NCBI GenBank assembly: GCA_034440355.1
Contig: JAWXBY010000166.1
Span: 40,310-104,309 of the forward strand
Reading direction: 5' to 3'
From: SZUA-430 sp034440355
GTDB lineage: Bacteria; Pseudomonadota; Alphaproteobacteria; Micropepsales; Micropepsaceae
DNA length: 64,000 nucleotides
Part shown: piece after piece, positions 17,530 to 26,473 of the stretch
How the letters are laid out: each line of letters opens with the position of its first letter
Numbering within the stretch: position 1 is the stretch's first letter
Translations under genes and position numbers: made by a program
The notes under the pieces: generated by a model
Database searches by the model: none
The model's input: the letters and a program-made list of their open reading frames with translations, nothing else
What the model was told of the DNA's origin: nothing

Positions 17530-18261
17530 ATGCAGACGGCCGACGTTCTCAAGTCCATCTCGCGCGGGCGAACAGACTTGGTGTTCGATCTGTTGCGTCA
17601 GCCGGACGGGCTGACCCGTTTGAGCGAGGGTCAGGTCACGGCGTTGCAGTGGTTCGTCTATTACGGGGACGTGACGGCTTTGCGTGCCGTTGCGGCCGCG
17701 GGCGGCGATCTGTCGAGTCTTGACCTGGGTCGCGAGCTTGGGAACGCGGCATTCTTCGGACATTGGAAGGTTGCGGATTTCCTGATCGGGCTCGGCGCGG
17801 ACCCGAATTGGCGCGAGCCGGCGACACAGGAGACACCGCTGCACTCGGCGCTGTCGAAGGCGGGACGGCCACACTATGCGTATGTCGTGCGGCTTCTTCT
17901 GGAGAAGGGCGCGGATCCGAACGCTGCGACTTTGGCGGGGGCGGAAACGGGCGCGTTCATGCGCGACGTGCGCACGAAGGGCGAGACGCCCCTTCACCGG
18001 GCGGCGGCGTTTGCCGACGCGAGCGTGATTCGCCTGCTGCTGGACGCGGGGGCGGATCGTGAGCGGCGCGACGCGCACGGCGATACGCCGCTGTCTTGGG
18101 CGAGCTGGCATTTGCGGCCGGGCGCGGTGCTTGCCTTGCTGGCCCATGGGCCGCACCACATATCGGAGAAGCACGTGGCGGTGAATACCAGCGATCATGG
18201 CGCCGGCTGGGGCCATTCGATGGAGCGGAACCTGCTCGGCGATTATCTACCGTTGTCTTAG
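17530..18261 (+). CDS. ankyrin-repeat protein
   Basis: 243 residues built of about five ankyrin-like units. The clearest are WKVADFLIGLGADPNWREPATQETPLHSAL, YVVRLLLEKGADPNAATL and GETPLHRAAAFADASVIRLLLDAGADRERRD, each with the TPLH and LLL.GAD landmarks. There is no signal peptide or membrane segment, so it is probably a cytosolic protein-binding scaffold. The partner is unknown. It starts 53 bases after the propeller-amidohydrolase stop and is followed by the CoA-transferase gene on the same strand, but nothing links it functionally to either. Confidence 0.85.
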   Translation: MQTADVLKSISRGRTDLVFDLLRQPDGLTRLSEGQVTALQWFVYYGDVTALRAVAAAGGDLSSLDLGRELGNAAFFGHWKVADFLIGLGADPNWREPATQETPLHSALSKAGRPHYAYVVRLLLEKGADPNAATLAGAETGAFMRDVRTKGETPLHRAAAFADASVIRLLLDAGADRERRDAHGDTPLSWASWHLRPGAVLALLAHGPHHISEKHVAVNTSDHGAGWGHSMERNLLGDYLPLS

Positions 18262-18311
18262 ACGCGTTCGGGCCGTGCTATGCAGTGGCCCGCTGAACGG
18301 AGCCTCACGAA

Positions 18312-19520
18312 ATGACGGCGAATACGGGCGCCCTGGCGGGCGTCAAAGTGGTCGACCTGGGCCGGGTCCTGGCCGGACCTTATGCGACGCAGATCCTGGG
18401 CGATCATGGCGCGGACGTCATCAAGGTCGAGCCGCCGCAGGGCGATGAGACGCGTGAGTGGGGGCCGCCGTTTCGCGACGATGACGGTGAGCGTGGGCCG
18501 GCCGCCTATTACGTGAACATCAATCGCAACAAGCGTGGGATGGCTTTGGATTTGACCAAGCCTGAGGCGCGCGAGGTCGTGTTCAAGCTGCTCGAAGACG
18601 CCGATGTGCTGGTCGAGAATTTCAAGATCGGCACGATGGAAAAATGGGGGATGGGCTTTGACGTTTTGTCGAAGCGGTTTCCGCGGTTGATCCATGCGCG
18701 CGTGTCGGGGTTTGGGGCTGAGGGACCTCTCGGCGGGATGCCGGGGTATGACGCGGTGCTGCAGGCGATGACGGGGCTTTCGTCCTGCAATGGGTCGCCG
18801 GAGTCGGGACCGATCAAGCTGGGCGTGCCGATGGTGGATATGACGACGGGGCTTAATCTCGTGATCGGGATTTTGCTGGCGTTGAATGAGCGGCATCGGT
18901 CGGGGCTTGGGCAGTTTGTCGAGGTGGCGCTTTACGATGCGGGGATTTCGATTTTGCATCCGCATTCAGCGAATTGGCTGATGGCGGGGCGGTTGCCGAG
19001 TCTGCTAGGCAACGCGCATCCGAATTTGACGCCGTATGAGTTGTTTGCGACCGCGACGCGGCCGATTCATCTGGGCGTCGGGAATGATCCGCAGTTCAAG
19101 AAGCTGCTGCGCGTCGTTGGGCTATCCGAGTTGATCGATGATCCGCGGTTCAAGACGATGGCGGATCGCAATGCGAACCGTGCGGTGTTGATACCGCTGT
19201 TGCGTGAGGCGTTGGCGAAGGTTGACGGCGTTGCGATTGCGATGGAGCTGCTCAAGGCGGGGGTGCCGGCGGGGACGTTGAACACCATTGAGGAGACGCT
19301 GAACGATCCGCAGACGAAGGCGCGCGAGATGCTTGTGGAGCGAAACGGCTATCGCGGGATCGCTTCGCCGGTGAAAATGTCCCGCAGTAAACCATCCACG
19401 CGTCACACGCCGCCGGATTTCGGCGTCGATAATCGCGCGGTATTGCGCGAGGCAGGCTACGATGAGGCCGCTATCGATGGGCTCGTCAAAGCAGGGGCGG
19501 TTCTCAATAAACCGCAGTGA
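18312..19520 (+). CDS. family III CoA transferase (CaiB/BaiF type)
   Basis: 402 residues. GVKVVDLGRVLAGPYATQILGDHGADVIKVEPPQGD is the family opening, and VLVENFKIGTMEKWGMGFDVL and RLIHARVSGFGAEGPLGGMPGYD are the following signature blocks. LGVPMVDMTTG contains the Asp that forms the aspartyl-CoA anhydride in formyl-CoA transferase. The enzyme moves CoA between carboxylic acids, so it can activate a substrate for beta-oxidation-like breakdown by the acyl-CoA dehydrogenases further along the window. The acid is not predictable. The following membrane-protein gene starts only four bases after the stop, suggesting co-transcription. Confidence 0.92.
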   Translation: MTANTGALAGVKVVDLGRVLAGPYATQILGDHGADVIKVEPPQGDETREWGPPFRDDDGERGPAAYYVNINRNKRGMALDLTKPEAREVVFKLLEDADVLVENFKIGTMEKWGMGFDVLSKRFPRLIHARVSGFGAEGPLGGMPGYDAVLQAMTGLSSCNGSPESGPIKLGVPMVDMTTGLNLVIGILLALNERHRSGLGQFVEVALYDAGISILHPHSANWLMAGRLPSLLGNAHPNLTPYELFATATRPIHLGVGNDPQFKKLLRVVGLSELIDDPRFKTMADRNANRAVLIPLLREALAKVDGVAIAMELLKAGVPAGTLNTIEETLNDPQTKAREMLVERNGYRGIASPVKMSRSKPSTRHTPPDFGVDNRAVLREAGYDEAAIDGLVKAGAVLNKPQ

Positions 19521-19523
19521 GCG

Positions 19524-19931
19524 ATGAAGGTGTTTGCGGCGTGGTTGGCGCTTGGGTTCGCGACGTTCCTCGCGATCGCCGAAGCGGTGCGGAATTCAGG
19601 CGTCGTGCAGTGGTGGCCGTTCTGGGTCGTCGACTACATCGCCGTCGGGTTGTTGCTGTGGGGCGCGGCAGCGGTGTTGTGGCGGCCGAGTGAGCGTGGG
19701 TTGCCGATTTTGACCGCAGGCTGGGCCTTCGCCTGCGCGATGTTCTGGATGTCGTTCTTCTCGCATGTCCATGAGGTGATGGAGAGCGGCGTTGCGGTCG
19801 ACATGACCAACGCGCAGTCGGCGGTGGATGAGCCGGTGCTCACGATTGTCATCGGCGGTTTGTTCGGGATCACGGTGCTTGGGTTGGTGACGAGCTTGCT
19901 CGCCGAAGTGCGCCGAGCGCCAGAATCGTAA
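19524..19931 (+). CDS. small membrane protein
   Basis: 135 residues with four hydrophobic stretches: WLALGFATFLAIAEAV, FWVVDYIAVGLLLWGAAAVLW, LTAGWAFACAMFWMSFF and VLTIVIGGLFGITVLGLVTSLL. A charged segment FFSHVHEVMESGVAVD lies between helices three and four. I do not recognise the family. The start, four bases after the CoA-transferase stop, and the shared strand suggest an operon with it. Function unknown. Confidence 0.7.
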   Translation: MKVFAAWLALGFATFLAIAEAVRNSGVVQWWPFWVVDYIAVGLLLWGAAAVLWRPSERGLPILTAGWAFACAMFWMSFFSHVHEVMESGVAVDMTNAQSAVDEPVLTIVIGGLFGITVLGLVTSLLAEVRRAPES

Positions 19932-19950
19932 CGGACGCCCTTACCTTTCC

Positions 19951-20101
19951 GTCATGGCCGGGCTTGACCCGGCCACCCAGTCGGCGCACGTCGGTGCGCC
20001 GCTAGAGACTCGTTTGCCGTGGACAGATTTGCGACCATATCGAGTCTTCTGTCCGCGCAGACGCGCGGCCACTGGGTGGCCGGATCGAGCCCGGCCATGA
20101 C
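19951..20101. repeat. 151-bp inverted repeat element
   Basis: The arms at 19951-19981 and 20071-20101 are 31 bases each, beginning GTCATGGCCGGGCTTGA, and differ at two positions when aligned as complements. A second nested pair, AGACTCG at 20006-20012 and CGAGTCT at 20041-20047, lies between them. This kind of GTCATGGCCGGGC palindrome is a common non-coding repeat in alphaproteobacteria. It fills most of the spacer before the luciferase-like gene. No coding sequence was found inside. Confidence 0.75.
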
Positions 20102-20124
20102 GAACTAAGGATGGTTGGAGCAGA

Positions 20125-21147
20125 ATGAAAATCAGCGTGCTTGATCAGTCGCCGATACGTAAGGGCGGGACGGCGGCGGATGCTGTTCGGGAGACGATCG
20201 AGCTGGCGAAGATTGCCGAGCGGCTTGGGTATTCGCGGTATTGGTTGGCCGAGCATCACAACACCACGTCGTTTGCCGGATCGACGCCTGAGGTTTTGAT
20301 TGCGCGCGTTGCTGCCGAGACGTCGCGGATTCGTGTCGGGTCGGGCGGGATTATGTTGCCGCATTATTCGCCGCTGAAGGTCGCCGAGAATTTTCGGATG
20401 CTGGAGACGATGTATCCGGGGCGGGTCGATCTTGGGATCGGGCGGGCGCCGGGGTCGGACGGGCGAACCGCTATCGCGCTGCAGGCGGGGCCGCAGGCTT
20501 GGGACGTCGGCGTGTTTCCGCAGCAGGCGGAGTTGTTGCGGCATTATCTCGAAGAGTCGGCGGGGCTAGCGTCGTGGCCTGACAATCATGCGTATCGGCA
20601 GATCCATGCCTCGCCGCGCGGGCCGGGGATGCCGGAGATGTGGATGTTGGCGTCCAGCGTCAACGGCGCGGTGTACGCGGCGGAGCTTGGGCTGCCACTA
20701 TCGTTTGCGCATTTTATTTCGCCGGATGGCGGCGGGCCTGATGCGGCGGAGGTTTATCGTCAGCGGTTCAAGCCGCACCGTGAGGGCGACAGGCCCCATG
20801 TCGGCGTCGCCGTGTTTGCGATTGCGGCGGATACCGACGAAGAGACGGAGCGGCTGGCGCTGACGCGCAATCTTTGGGTGATGCAGCTGTTGCGCAATCA
20901 GGCGGGGCCGTTTCCGTCGCCGGAGGAAGCGGCGGCCTATCCGTTCACGGAAGCCGACCGCGTGCAGATACGGGCGATTTCCTCGCGCGGCGTGACCGGC
21001 ACCGCTGATAAGGTGAAGGCGGGGCTCGAGAAGCTTGTCGCCGCGTATGGCGCGGACGAGTTGACGGTTCTTTCGATCACCTACGAGTTCGAGGCGCGCG
21101 TGCGGTCGTATGAGTTAATCGCTGAGGCGTTCGGACTTCGCTCTTAA
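20125..21147 (+). CDS. LLM class flavin-dependent oxidoreductase
   Basis: 340 residues. The start KISVLDQSPIRKGGTAADAVRETIELAKIAE, the YWLAEHHNTTSFAGSTPEVL active-site segment and IRVGSGGIMLPHYSPLKVAENFRMLE are the hallmarks of bacterial luciferase-like monooxygenases of the MsnO8/YhbW subgroup. These TIM-barrel enzymes use reduced FMN (or F420 in other branches) and oxygen. The substrate is unknown and a separate flavin reductase is not seen nearby. It stands alone between the inverted repeat upstream and the convergent MFS gene. Confidence 0.9.
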   Translation: MKISVLDQSPIRKGGTAADAVRETIELAKIAERLGYSRYWLAEHHNTTSFAGSTPEVLIARVAAETSRIRVGSGGIMLPHYSPLKVAENFRMLETMYPGRVDLGIGRAPGSDGRTAIALQAGPQAWDVGVFPQQAELLRHYLEESAGLASWPDNHAYRQIHASPRGPGMPEMWMLASSVNGAVYAAELGLPLSFAHFISPDGGGPDAAEVYRQRFKPHREGDRPHVGVAVFAIAADTDEETERLALTRNLWVMQLLRNQAGPFPSPEEAAAYPFTEADRVQIRAISSRGVTGTADKVKAGLEKLVAAYGADELTVLSITYEFEARVRSYELIAEAFGLRS

Positions 21148-21153
21148 GCACGA

Positions 21154-22605
21154 CTAAGCTTGGCGGCGTGCGCGGACCTTCTGTTCGATGCGGATGCGGC
21201 GGTCGATCAGATCGCGGATCCGCTTTTGTACGGCCGGCGTGATCGGAAAGTTCCACAGCAGAATGATCGCCGGCAGCCACAGCACGATCGGGAACAGGAC
21301 GTAGACGTACGCGAGCGCGTCGATTGCTTCGGGCGTGTTGATCGCGCATTTCTGCGCGACGAAGCCCAGCCAGCCGACGAACATCAGCGAGACGCCGACG
21401 CCTACCGCATCGCCGCCTTTGACGGCGAGTTGGAAGAACGAGATCAAGAGGCCGGCGCGCGGCTGACGGCTCTTCAAGCTGTCGAGGTCGATGACGTCGG
21501 CGGCCATCGATTGGCCCAACGTGAAGGGCGCGGAGAAGACCGAGCCGAGTACGACAAAGGCGGCGAGGTTTGCGATGTAGCCGGCGTCGCGCAGCAGCAG
21601 CAGGAAGCAGAATGTGAGCGTGCCGATCAGCAGCGCGATGGCAAGCGCACGGTGTTTGGTCCACGCCTTACCCGCCCAGATCCAGAATGGCGCGAAGACA
21701 ATGGCGGGGACGAGAAGCGCGAGGATGGCGGTGCTCGCCTGTTGTTCCGTGAACATTGCCACGCTGACGAGATAGAACGTCAGCAAGCCTTCAACGGCGC
21801 GCGAGCCCATGCGTACGCCGGCGGTGATGAAGAAAAGACGCACGAACGGCATGTTCGTCGCGGCGATCCTTGCGCCCTTTAAGAACGAAAGATGCTTCAT
21901 CTCGCGAACGGGCGGTTCGGGTGTCGTCAGATAGAGCAAACCGAGCGCGACCGGCACGAGCGCGATGATGGTGATGCCCATCACCTGCATGATGTTCCAA
22001 TAGCCACCCGTGCCCGCCGTCGCGATCGTGACCGCGCCGTCGACGCAGACCTCTTTCGGTACGCCGACGATGACGGGGATGGCGCCGGCGATGCCGAGGC
22101 CTAAGAGCGTGAACACTTCGCGCACGCCGGTGATGCGCGAGCGTTCGTTGTAGTCCTCCGACAGCTCGGCGCCCCAGGCGCCGTAGGCGATCGTGATCAT
22201 CGTCCAGCCGAGATAGAAGACCGCGATCCAGGTCAGCAGGTACATGCGGCGTGCGTCTTCGGTAGCCGAGGCGAGGCTTTCCGGCGGCAGGAACAGCATG
22301 TAGACGCCGAGCGCGAAAACCGGCGCGCCGAGCAGCACCCACGAACGCCTGCGTCCGAACGGCAGCCTCAAGCGGTCGCTGACGAAGCCGATGATCGGAT
22401 CGACGATGATGTCGGCGAGGCGCGCGACCAGCAGGATGAAGCCGACGTCGGCGATACCGATCTGCAGGTCCTGCGCATAGAAGCGGGTGACGAAGATCGC
22501 GATCGGCAAGCTCGCGAAAGCCAGCGGGATGGCGAGCTGGCCGAAGCCGAAAAGGACGGGCCACGAGACGCGCGCGGCTGGGGCTTTGTCGGCTGCTGGC
22601 TGCAA
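21154..22605 (-). CDS. GPH-type cation symporter (MFS_2 family)
   Basis: 483 residues and about twelve membrane helices. VLFGFGQLAIPLAFASLPIAIFV, ARLADIIVDPIIGFVSDR and GRRRSWVLLGAPVFALGVYML are the typical start of the glycoside-pentoside-hexuronide symporter (MelB-like) family, with the conserved D-x-x-x-D-P-x-x-G motif in helix 2. Members use Na+ or H+ to import sugars or other solutes; the substrate is not known. It is convergent with the luciferase-like gene. The nearby GST gene is transcribed in the same direction, 71 bases upstream. Confidence 0.87.
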   Translation of the reverse strand: MQPAADKAPAARVSWPVLFGFGQLAIPLAFASLPIAIFVTRFYAQDLQIGIADVGFILLVARLADIIVDPIIGFVSDRLRLPFGRRRSWVLLGAPVFALGVYMLFLPPESLASATEDARRMYLLTWIAVFYLGWTMITIAYGAWGAELSEDYNERSRITGVREVFTLLGLGIAGAIPVIVGVPKEVCVDGAVTIATAGTGGYWNIMQVMGITIIALVPVALGLLYLTTPEPPVREMKHLSFLKGARIAATNMPFVRLFFITAGVRMGSRAVEGLLTFYLVSVAMFTEQQASTAILALLVPAIVFAPFWIWAGKAWTKHRALAIALLIGTLTFCFLLLLRDAGYIANLAAFVVLGSVFSAPFTLGQSMAADVIDLDSLKSRQPRAGLLISFFQLAVKGGDAVGVGVSLMFVGWLGFVAQKCAINTPEAIDALAYVYVLFPIVLWLPAIILLWNFPITPAVQKRIRDLIDRRIRIEQKVRARRQA

Positions 22606-22676
22606 GGGAGATACTCCGGGCGCGAGGCGTTGGCGCGGGACTTAGAGAGAATACAACGGCGGCTGCTAATGCTGGC

Positions 22677-23285
22677 TTAAGCTTTGGCGCTGGGGCGGGC
22701 GGCGACGGCTGCGTGCCAGCGTCTTGCGTTTTCCAGTTCGGTGGGAATCGCGAAGCGCCAGATGCGGCCGAAGTCGATGGCGCACATGGCGGTGATATCG
22801 GCGATGGAGAAATTGCGGCCGGTGATGAATTCTTTACCGGCCAGGCTTTGGTCGAGCCACTGCAGCGATTTCTGCGCGCGCTCTTTGTTGAGTTCGCCCC
22901 ACGGTGCGATTTGTGTTTCGAGCGCGCCCATCGCCGGATGCGTGTGGCGGAAGGTCATGGCGACGGGCATAAAGAGGTTGAATTCGATTTGGCGCTGCCA
23001 CATTTCGACAAGCGCTTTTTCCTTCGGGCTTGCGCCCATCAGCGGCGGGTCGGGGTTCAGCTCTTCGAAGTAGCGGCAGATGGCGACCGATTCCGAGATG
23101 TGCGTGCCGTCGTCGAGCTCGAGCACCGGCAGTTGGCCGAAGGCGTTGCGCGCGCGGTGCTCCGGCGATTTGTGTTCGCCCTTCATGATCGCGATGTCTT
23201 CGGTCGGGACGTGGATGCCCTTCTCGGCCAGGAAGATGCGCACGCGGCGCGGATTGGGCGCGAGCTTGTCGTTGTAGAGCTTCAT
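22677..23285 (-). CDS. glutathione S-transferase
   Basis: 202 residues. MKLYNDKLAPNPRRVRIFLAEKGI is the thioredoxin-like first unit, and NAFGQLPVLELDDGTHISESVAICRYFEE is the glutathione-binding strand-helix (Pro of LPVL and the ES pair). The all-helical C-terminal domain follows, ending with DITAMCAIDFGRIW. The active residue cannot be named with certainty; the N-P-R-R segment replaces the usual Ser/Cys position. It probably conjugates or reduces electrophiles in the cytosol. It lies just after a small membrane-protein gene on the same strand. Confidence 0.9.
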   Translation of the reverse strand: MKLYNDKLAPNPRRVRIFLAEKGIHVPTEDIAIMKGEHKSPEHRARNAFGQLPVLELDDGTHISESVAICRYFEELNPDPPLMGASPKEKALVEMWQRQIEFNLFMPVAMTFRHTHPAMGALETQIAPWGELNKERAQKSLQWLDQSLAGKEFITGRNFSIADITAMCAIDFGRIWRFAIPTELENARRWHAAVAARPSAKA

Positions 23286-23309
23286 GCAAATCCCCTCAGG
23301 CGGGCCCCC

Positions 23310-23690
23310 TTAGGCGCGGGTGCCGATGTAGGCGAAGAACAGGCAGGAAAAGCCGATGAGGAGCATTAGCATATCCAGCTGTACGAATGGCAAGACAACC
23401 GGCAGGGACACGAAGGGAATGATGGTCGCAAAGCTGGCGACGGCGACGGCGATCAGCGCGTAAATGCGGATGCGGCGTGCGTTCGAGGGCGACGCAGCGT
23501 CAATGACGGCGCGCTCGTTCGAGGCATAGGCCGCTGCGAGCGCCAACAGGCCCACGATCGGCATGAGAATGTTCACCTGCACGAACAAGACTTTGAGCGG
23601 CAGGGAGGCGATGTTGATGGAGCCCAGGATCGCAAGAACGCCCGCGACCCACAGCATCCAGGACTGAAGCTTGGCGATGGATTTGGTCAT
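23310..23690 (-). CDS. small four-helix membrane protein
   Basis: 126 residues with helices at SWMLWVAGVLAILGSINIASL, VNILMPIVGLLALAAAYAS, IRIYALIAVAVASFATIIPFV and LDMLMLLIGFSCLFFAYIG. No family recognised. The ATG at 23690 follows GAGG; a TTG six codons earlier (23708) is possible. It starts 22 bases after the nucleoside transporter stop and precedes the GST gene by 24 bases, so the three may be one transcript. Function unknown. Confidence 0.65.
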   Translation of the reverse strand: MTKSIAKLQSWMLWVAGVLAILGSINIASLPLKVLFVQVNILMPIVGLLALAAAYASNERAVIDAASPSNARRIRIYALIAVAVASFATIIPFVSLPVVLPFVQLDMLMLLIGFSCLFFAYIGTRA

Positions 23691-23712
23691 TCGCGCCACC
23701 TCGTTCAAGGGC

Positions 23713-24960
23713 TCATGCCGGCAGCAGACCCACCACTGCCGCCGTCATGCACGTCGACAGTGTCCCGGGGATGAGGGACCAGAGGGAGAGCTGGACGATT
23801 TCGTCGCGGCGTGACGGTGCGAGGGCGCTGACGCCTGCGATGACCATGCCGACGGAACTTAGGTTTGCGAAGCCGCACATCGCGTAAAGCATCAGGAGTT
23901 TGGTTCGGTCCGTCAGAGCATCGGCAGGCAATGCGGCGAGATTGAGGTAGGCGATGAATTCGTTGAGGATCACTTTGGTGCCCATGAGACCGCCTGCGGT
24001 TGCAGCGTCCTGCCACGGCACGCCGATCAGCCAGACCAGCGGCGCGAAGAGCCAGCCCGCGATGCGGGCGAAGCTGAGCGGTTCGTTGCCGATGACGATG
24101 TTGGCGAGGATGCTGTCCGCGAGCGCCACCAGCGCCACCATCACGATGAGCATGGCGATGATGCTCAAGAAGATTTTCATGCCGTCCTCGGCGCCGGTCG
24201 AGATCGCGTCCATCGTCGAGCGGTAGAGGCGGCCGGTGCCGACGTTCGCCGGTGTGGTCTCGTCGCCGGGGATCATCACCTTCGAGAGGACGATCGACGC
24301 GGGCAGCGAGAGAAGCGAGGCGACGATGATGTGGCCGAGGGCGCCGGGGATGACCGGGTTCAACACGTTGGCGAACAGGACGAGCACCGTACCGGCGACG
24401 TTGGCGAGACCGCAGGTGAAGAGCGTGAAGAGTTCGCTGCGTGTCAGCTTTTCCAGATAAGGGCGGATGAGGAGCGGTGCTTCGATCGTGCCGAGAAAGA
24501 TGTTCGAGGCGACGCCGACGCCGAGCGCGCCGCCGATCTTCATCGTCTTCTCAAGCGCGAAGGCAAAGCCCTCGACGACCCACTGCAGGATTTTCCAATG
24601 CCAGAGAAGCGCCGAGAGCGCCGACATGACGAGCACGATCGGCAAGATGCCGAAGGCGAGCGAGACCATGGCGGCGGGGTTCTTCACTTCGAACGGGGGC
24701 GTGCCGCCGCCGATGTAGCCGAAGGCGAACGAACTGCCCTTGGTCGCCGCGGCGGAGATGACATCGACGACAATGTTGAGCTGCAGCAACGCGGCGCGCA
24801 TGAAGGGGACGCCGAGGAAGAGCGTCGCGAGGAGGATTTGCAGGCCGACGCCGACGATGACCGTCGTCCAAGGGAAGGCTTTGCGGTTCTCCGATAGAGA
24901 CCAGGCAATCGCTATGAAGACGACGAGGCCCAGCGCGCTCTGCAGTTGCGGGATGAACAT
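23713..24960 (-). CDS. concentrative nucleoside transporter (CNT/NupC family)
   Basis: 415 residues with about ten membrane helices. AFGYIGGGTPPFEVKN and, above all, SNIFLGTIEAPLLIRPYLEKLTRSELF are the conserved CNT core, where the Glu of GTIEAPL takes part in nucleoside and cation binding. LITLFT-like and FVAFLN-like re-entrant segments follow. The protein takes up nucleosides with Na+ or H+. No nucleoside-catabolic gene adjoins it. The start at 24960 begins with a hydrophobic segment after FIPQLQSA. Confidence 0.9.
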   Translation of the reverse strand: MFIPQLQSALGLVVFIAIAWSLSENRKAFPWTTVIVGVGLQILLATLFLGVPFMRAALLQLNIVVDVISAAATKGSSFAFGYIGGGTPPFEVKNPAAMVSLAFGILPIVLVMSALSALLWHWKILQWVVEGFAFALEKTMKIGGALGVGVASNIFLGTIEAPLLIRPYLEKLTRSELFTLFTCGLANVAGTVLVLFANVLNPVIPGALGHIIVASLLSLPASIVLSKVMIPGDETTPANVGTGRLYRSTMDAISTGAEDGMKIFLSIIAMLIVMVALVALADSILANIVIGNEPLSFARIAGWLFAPLVWLIGVPWQDAATAGGLMGTKVILNEFIAYLNLAALPADALTDRTKLLMLYAMCGFANLSSVGMVIAGVSALAPSRRDEIVQLSLWSLIPGTLSTCMTAAVVGLLPA

Positions 24961-25007
24961 TTGCTTGACCCCCGAGTCGGATTGTTCCGCTCAAGGGGTA
25001 GCACGGG

Positions 25008-25400
25008 TTACGCCGCCGCGGCTTCCGCTTCGACGTGCGCCTTTAGCGCAGCGTGGTCGCGGCGCAGTGCCTCCATGAAGGGAAACTTCATCAGCGGCGC
25101 CATGATCTTGCCGAACCAGCCTGCGGGCTCGATGCGCCCGATCATCTTTAGGATCGTGCCGTGCCCCACGGGCTCGATATCGTAGCGGAAGTGATAGTGG
25201 ACGTTACCCGCGTAGCCCTTGCGCCCGTCGCAATGGAGTTCGATGACGCGCGGCGCCTCCGGATGGGGACCAGGCGTCAACACTTCAAGCTTCGTGCAGC
25301 CAGGGAGCCAGCGGCCGCCCGCGTGTAGGTCGGTGATCGCCGCGAAGACTTTGTCGGGCGGCGCGTCGATGGCGAGTTGGAGATCGAGGGTGGCGGTCAT
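25008..25400 (-). CDS. SRPBCC-fold protein (polyketide cyclase/START-like)
   Basis: 130 residues. TATLDLQLAIDAPPDKVFAAITDLHAGGRWLPGC is the typical start of SRPBCC proteins, with the D/N-P-x-x-V-F-x-x-I-x-D motif. Strands such as PRVIELHCDGRKGYAGNVHYHFRYDIEP and the last long helix (FMEALRRDHAALKAHVEAEA) complete the helix-grip fold, which binds hydrophobic ligands. Function unknown. The frame is open far upstream on this strand, but only this part has family features, and ATG at 25400 is the natural start. A 13-base palindrome lies 15-27 bases upstream. Confidence 0.8.
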   Translation of the reverse strand: MTATLDLQLAIDAPPDKVFAAITDLHAGGRWLPGCTKLEVLTPGPHPEAPRVIELHCDGRKGYAGNVHYHFRYDIEPVGHGTILKMIGRIEPAGWFGKIMAPLMKFPFMEALRRDHAALKAHVEAEAAAA

Positions 25401-25414
25401 GGCGTCCTTTTCGG

Positions 25415-25427
25415 AGTGTCCGACACT
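25415..25427. promoter_or_regulatory. candidate operator palindrome
   Basis: AGTGTC-C-GACACT is a perfect 13-base palindrome in the divergent spacer, 15-27 bases from the SRPBCC start and about 130 bases from the SDR start. Its size and symmetry fit a TetR- or GntR-type repressor, but no such gene adjoins it. Confidence 0.35.
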
Positions 25428-25559
25428 AAACGCGCCAAACGGCTTGCGGCTCACCTGCCCGCCGGGGATTGCGGCGGTGCGGCGGGTTGATTTCCAGGCG
25501 TTCCCAGGGCAGAAACGGGCCGAATTTCGCCATTGCAGCAAACGAACACGAGGAACTTC

Positions 25560-26462
25560 ATGAGCATTCGCTTCGACGGAAAAGTCGCCATTGTCACCGG
25601 CGCGGGCGGCGGGTTGGGTCGCGCGCATGCGTTGGATCTCGCCAAGCGCGGGGCGAAGGTGGTGGTCAACGACCTCGGCGGCACGGTCGACGGGTCCGGC
25701 GGGTCTTCGGATGCGGCGAAGAAAGTCGTCGAGGAGATCAAGGCGGCGGGCGGCGAGGCGATTTCCAACGGCGCTTCGGTGACCGATGACGCCGGCGTTG
25801 CGGGTCTCGTAAAGCAGACGCTCGATACGTTCGGACGCGTCGACATTCTGATCAACAACGCCGGCGTTCTTCGCGACAAGAGTTTTGCGAAGATGGAGGT
25901 GAAGGATTTCACCTTCGTGCTCGACGTACATTTGATCGGCGCGGTGAAGGTGACGAAGGCGGTTTGGGAGACGATGAAGACCCAGCAGTATGGGCGCATC
26001 GTGATGACGTCGTCGTCGTCGGGCCTCTACGGGAATTTCGGGCAGACGAACTACGGCGCGGCGAAGTTGGGGCTCGTCGGCTTCATGAACACGCTGAAGC
26101 TTGAGGGGCAGAAGGACAACATTCGCGTCAACGCGCTGGCGCCGGTGGCGGCGACGCGTATGACCGAGAACCTGATGCCGCCGCAAGCGCTTGAAGCGTT
26201 GAAGCCGGAGTTCGTGACGCCGGGGGTCATCTATCTCGTCAGCGAAGACGCGCCGACCGGCGTGATCCTCGCAGCCGGCGGTGGTGCGTTTGCGGTGGCG
26301 CAGATCGTGGAATCGAACGGCGCGTTCTTGGGGCACAACGATCTGACGGCCGAGAAAGTCGCCGCGGCGTGGGGCAAGATTTCCGACATGTCGGGGGCGA
26401 AAGCCTACTTCATGGGCGGCGAGCAGACGCAAAAATTCTTCGCGCGCATTAGCGGGAACTAA
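25560..26462 (+). CDS. short-chain dehydrogenase (MFE-2/HSD17B4 hydroxyacyl-CoA dehydrogenase-like)
   Basis: 300 residues. FDGKVAIVTGAGGGLGRAHALDLAKRGAKVVVNDLGG is the Rossmann start with T-G-x-x-x-G-x-G; LINNAGVLRDKSFAKM has the NNAG motif; the catalytic Ser, Tyr and Lys lie in VMTSSSSGLYGNFGQTNYGAAK. The NDLGG start and RDKSF are diagnostic of the peroxisomal-multifunctional-enzyme-like group, which oxidises 3-hydroxyacyl-CoA, fitting the nearby acyl-CoA genes. AGGA upstream supports ATG 25560. It diverges from the SRPBCC gene and converges on the next SDR. Confidence 0.9.
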   Translation: MSIRFDGKVAIVTGAGGGLGRAHALDLAKRGAKVVVNDLGGTVDGSGGSSDAAKKVVEEIKAAGGEAISNGASVTDDAGVAGLVKQTLDTFGRVDILINNAGVLRDKSFAKMEVKDFTFVLDVHLIGAVKVTKAVWETMKTQQYGRIVMTSSSSGLYGNFGQTNYGAAKLGLVGFMNTLKLEGQKDNIRVNALAPVAATRMTENLMPPQALEALKPEFVTPGVIYLVSEDAPTGVILAAGGGAFAVAQIVESNGAFLGHNDLTAEKVAAAWGKISDMSGAKAYFMGGEQTQKFFARISGN

Positions 26463-26473
26463 TCCGGCTTTGA

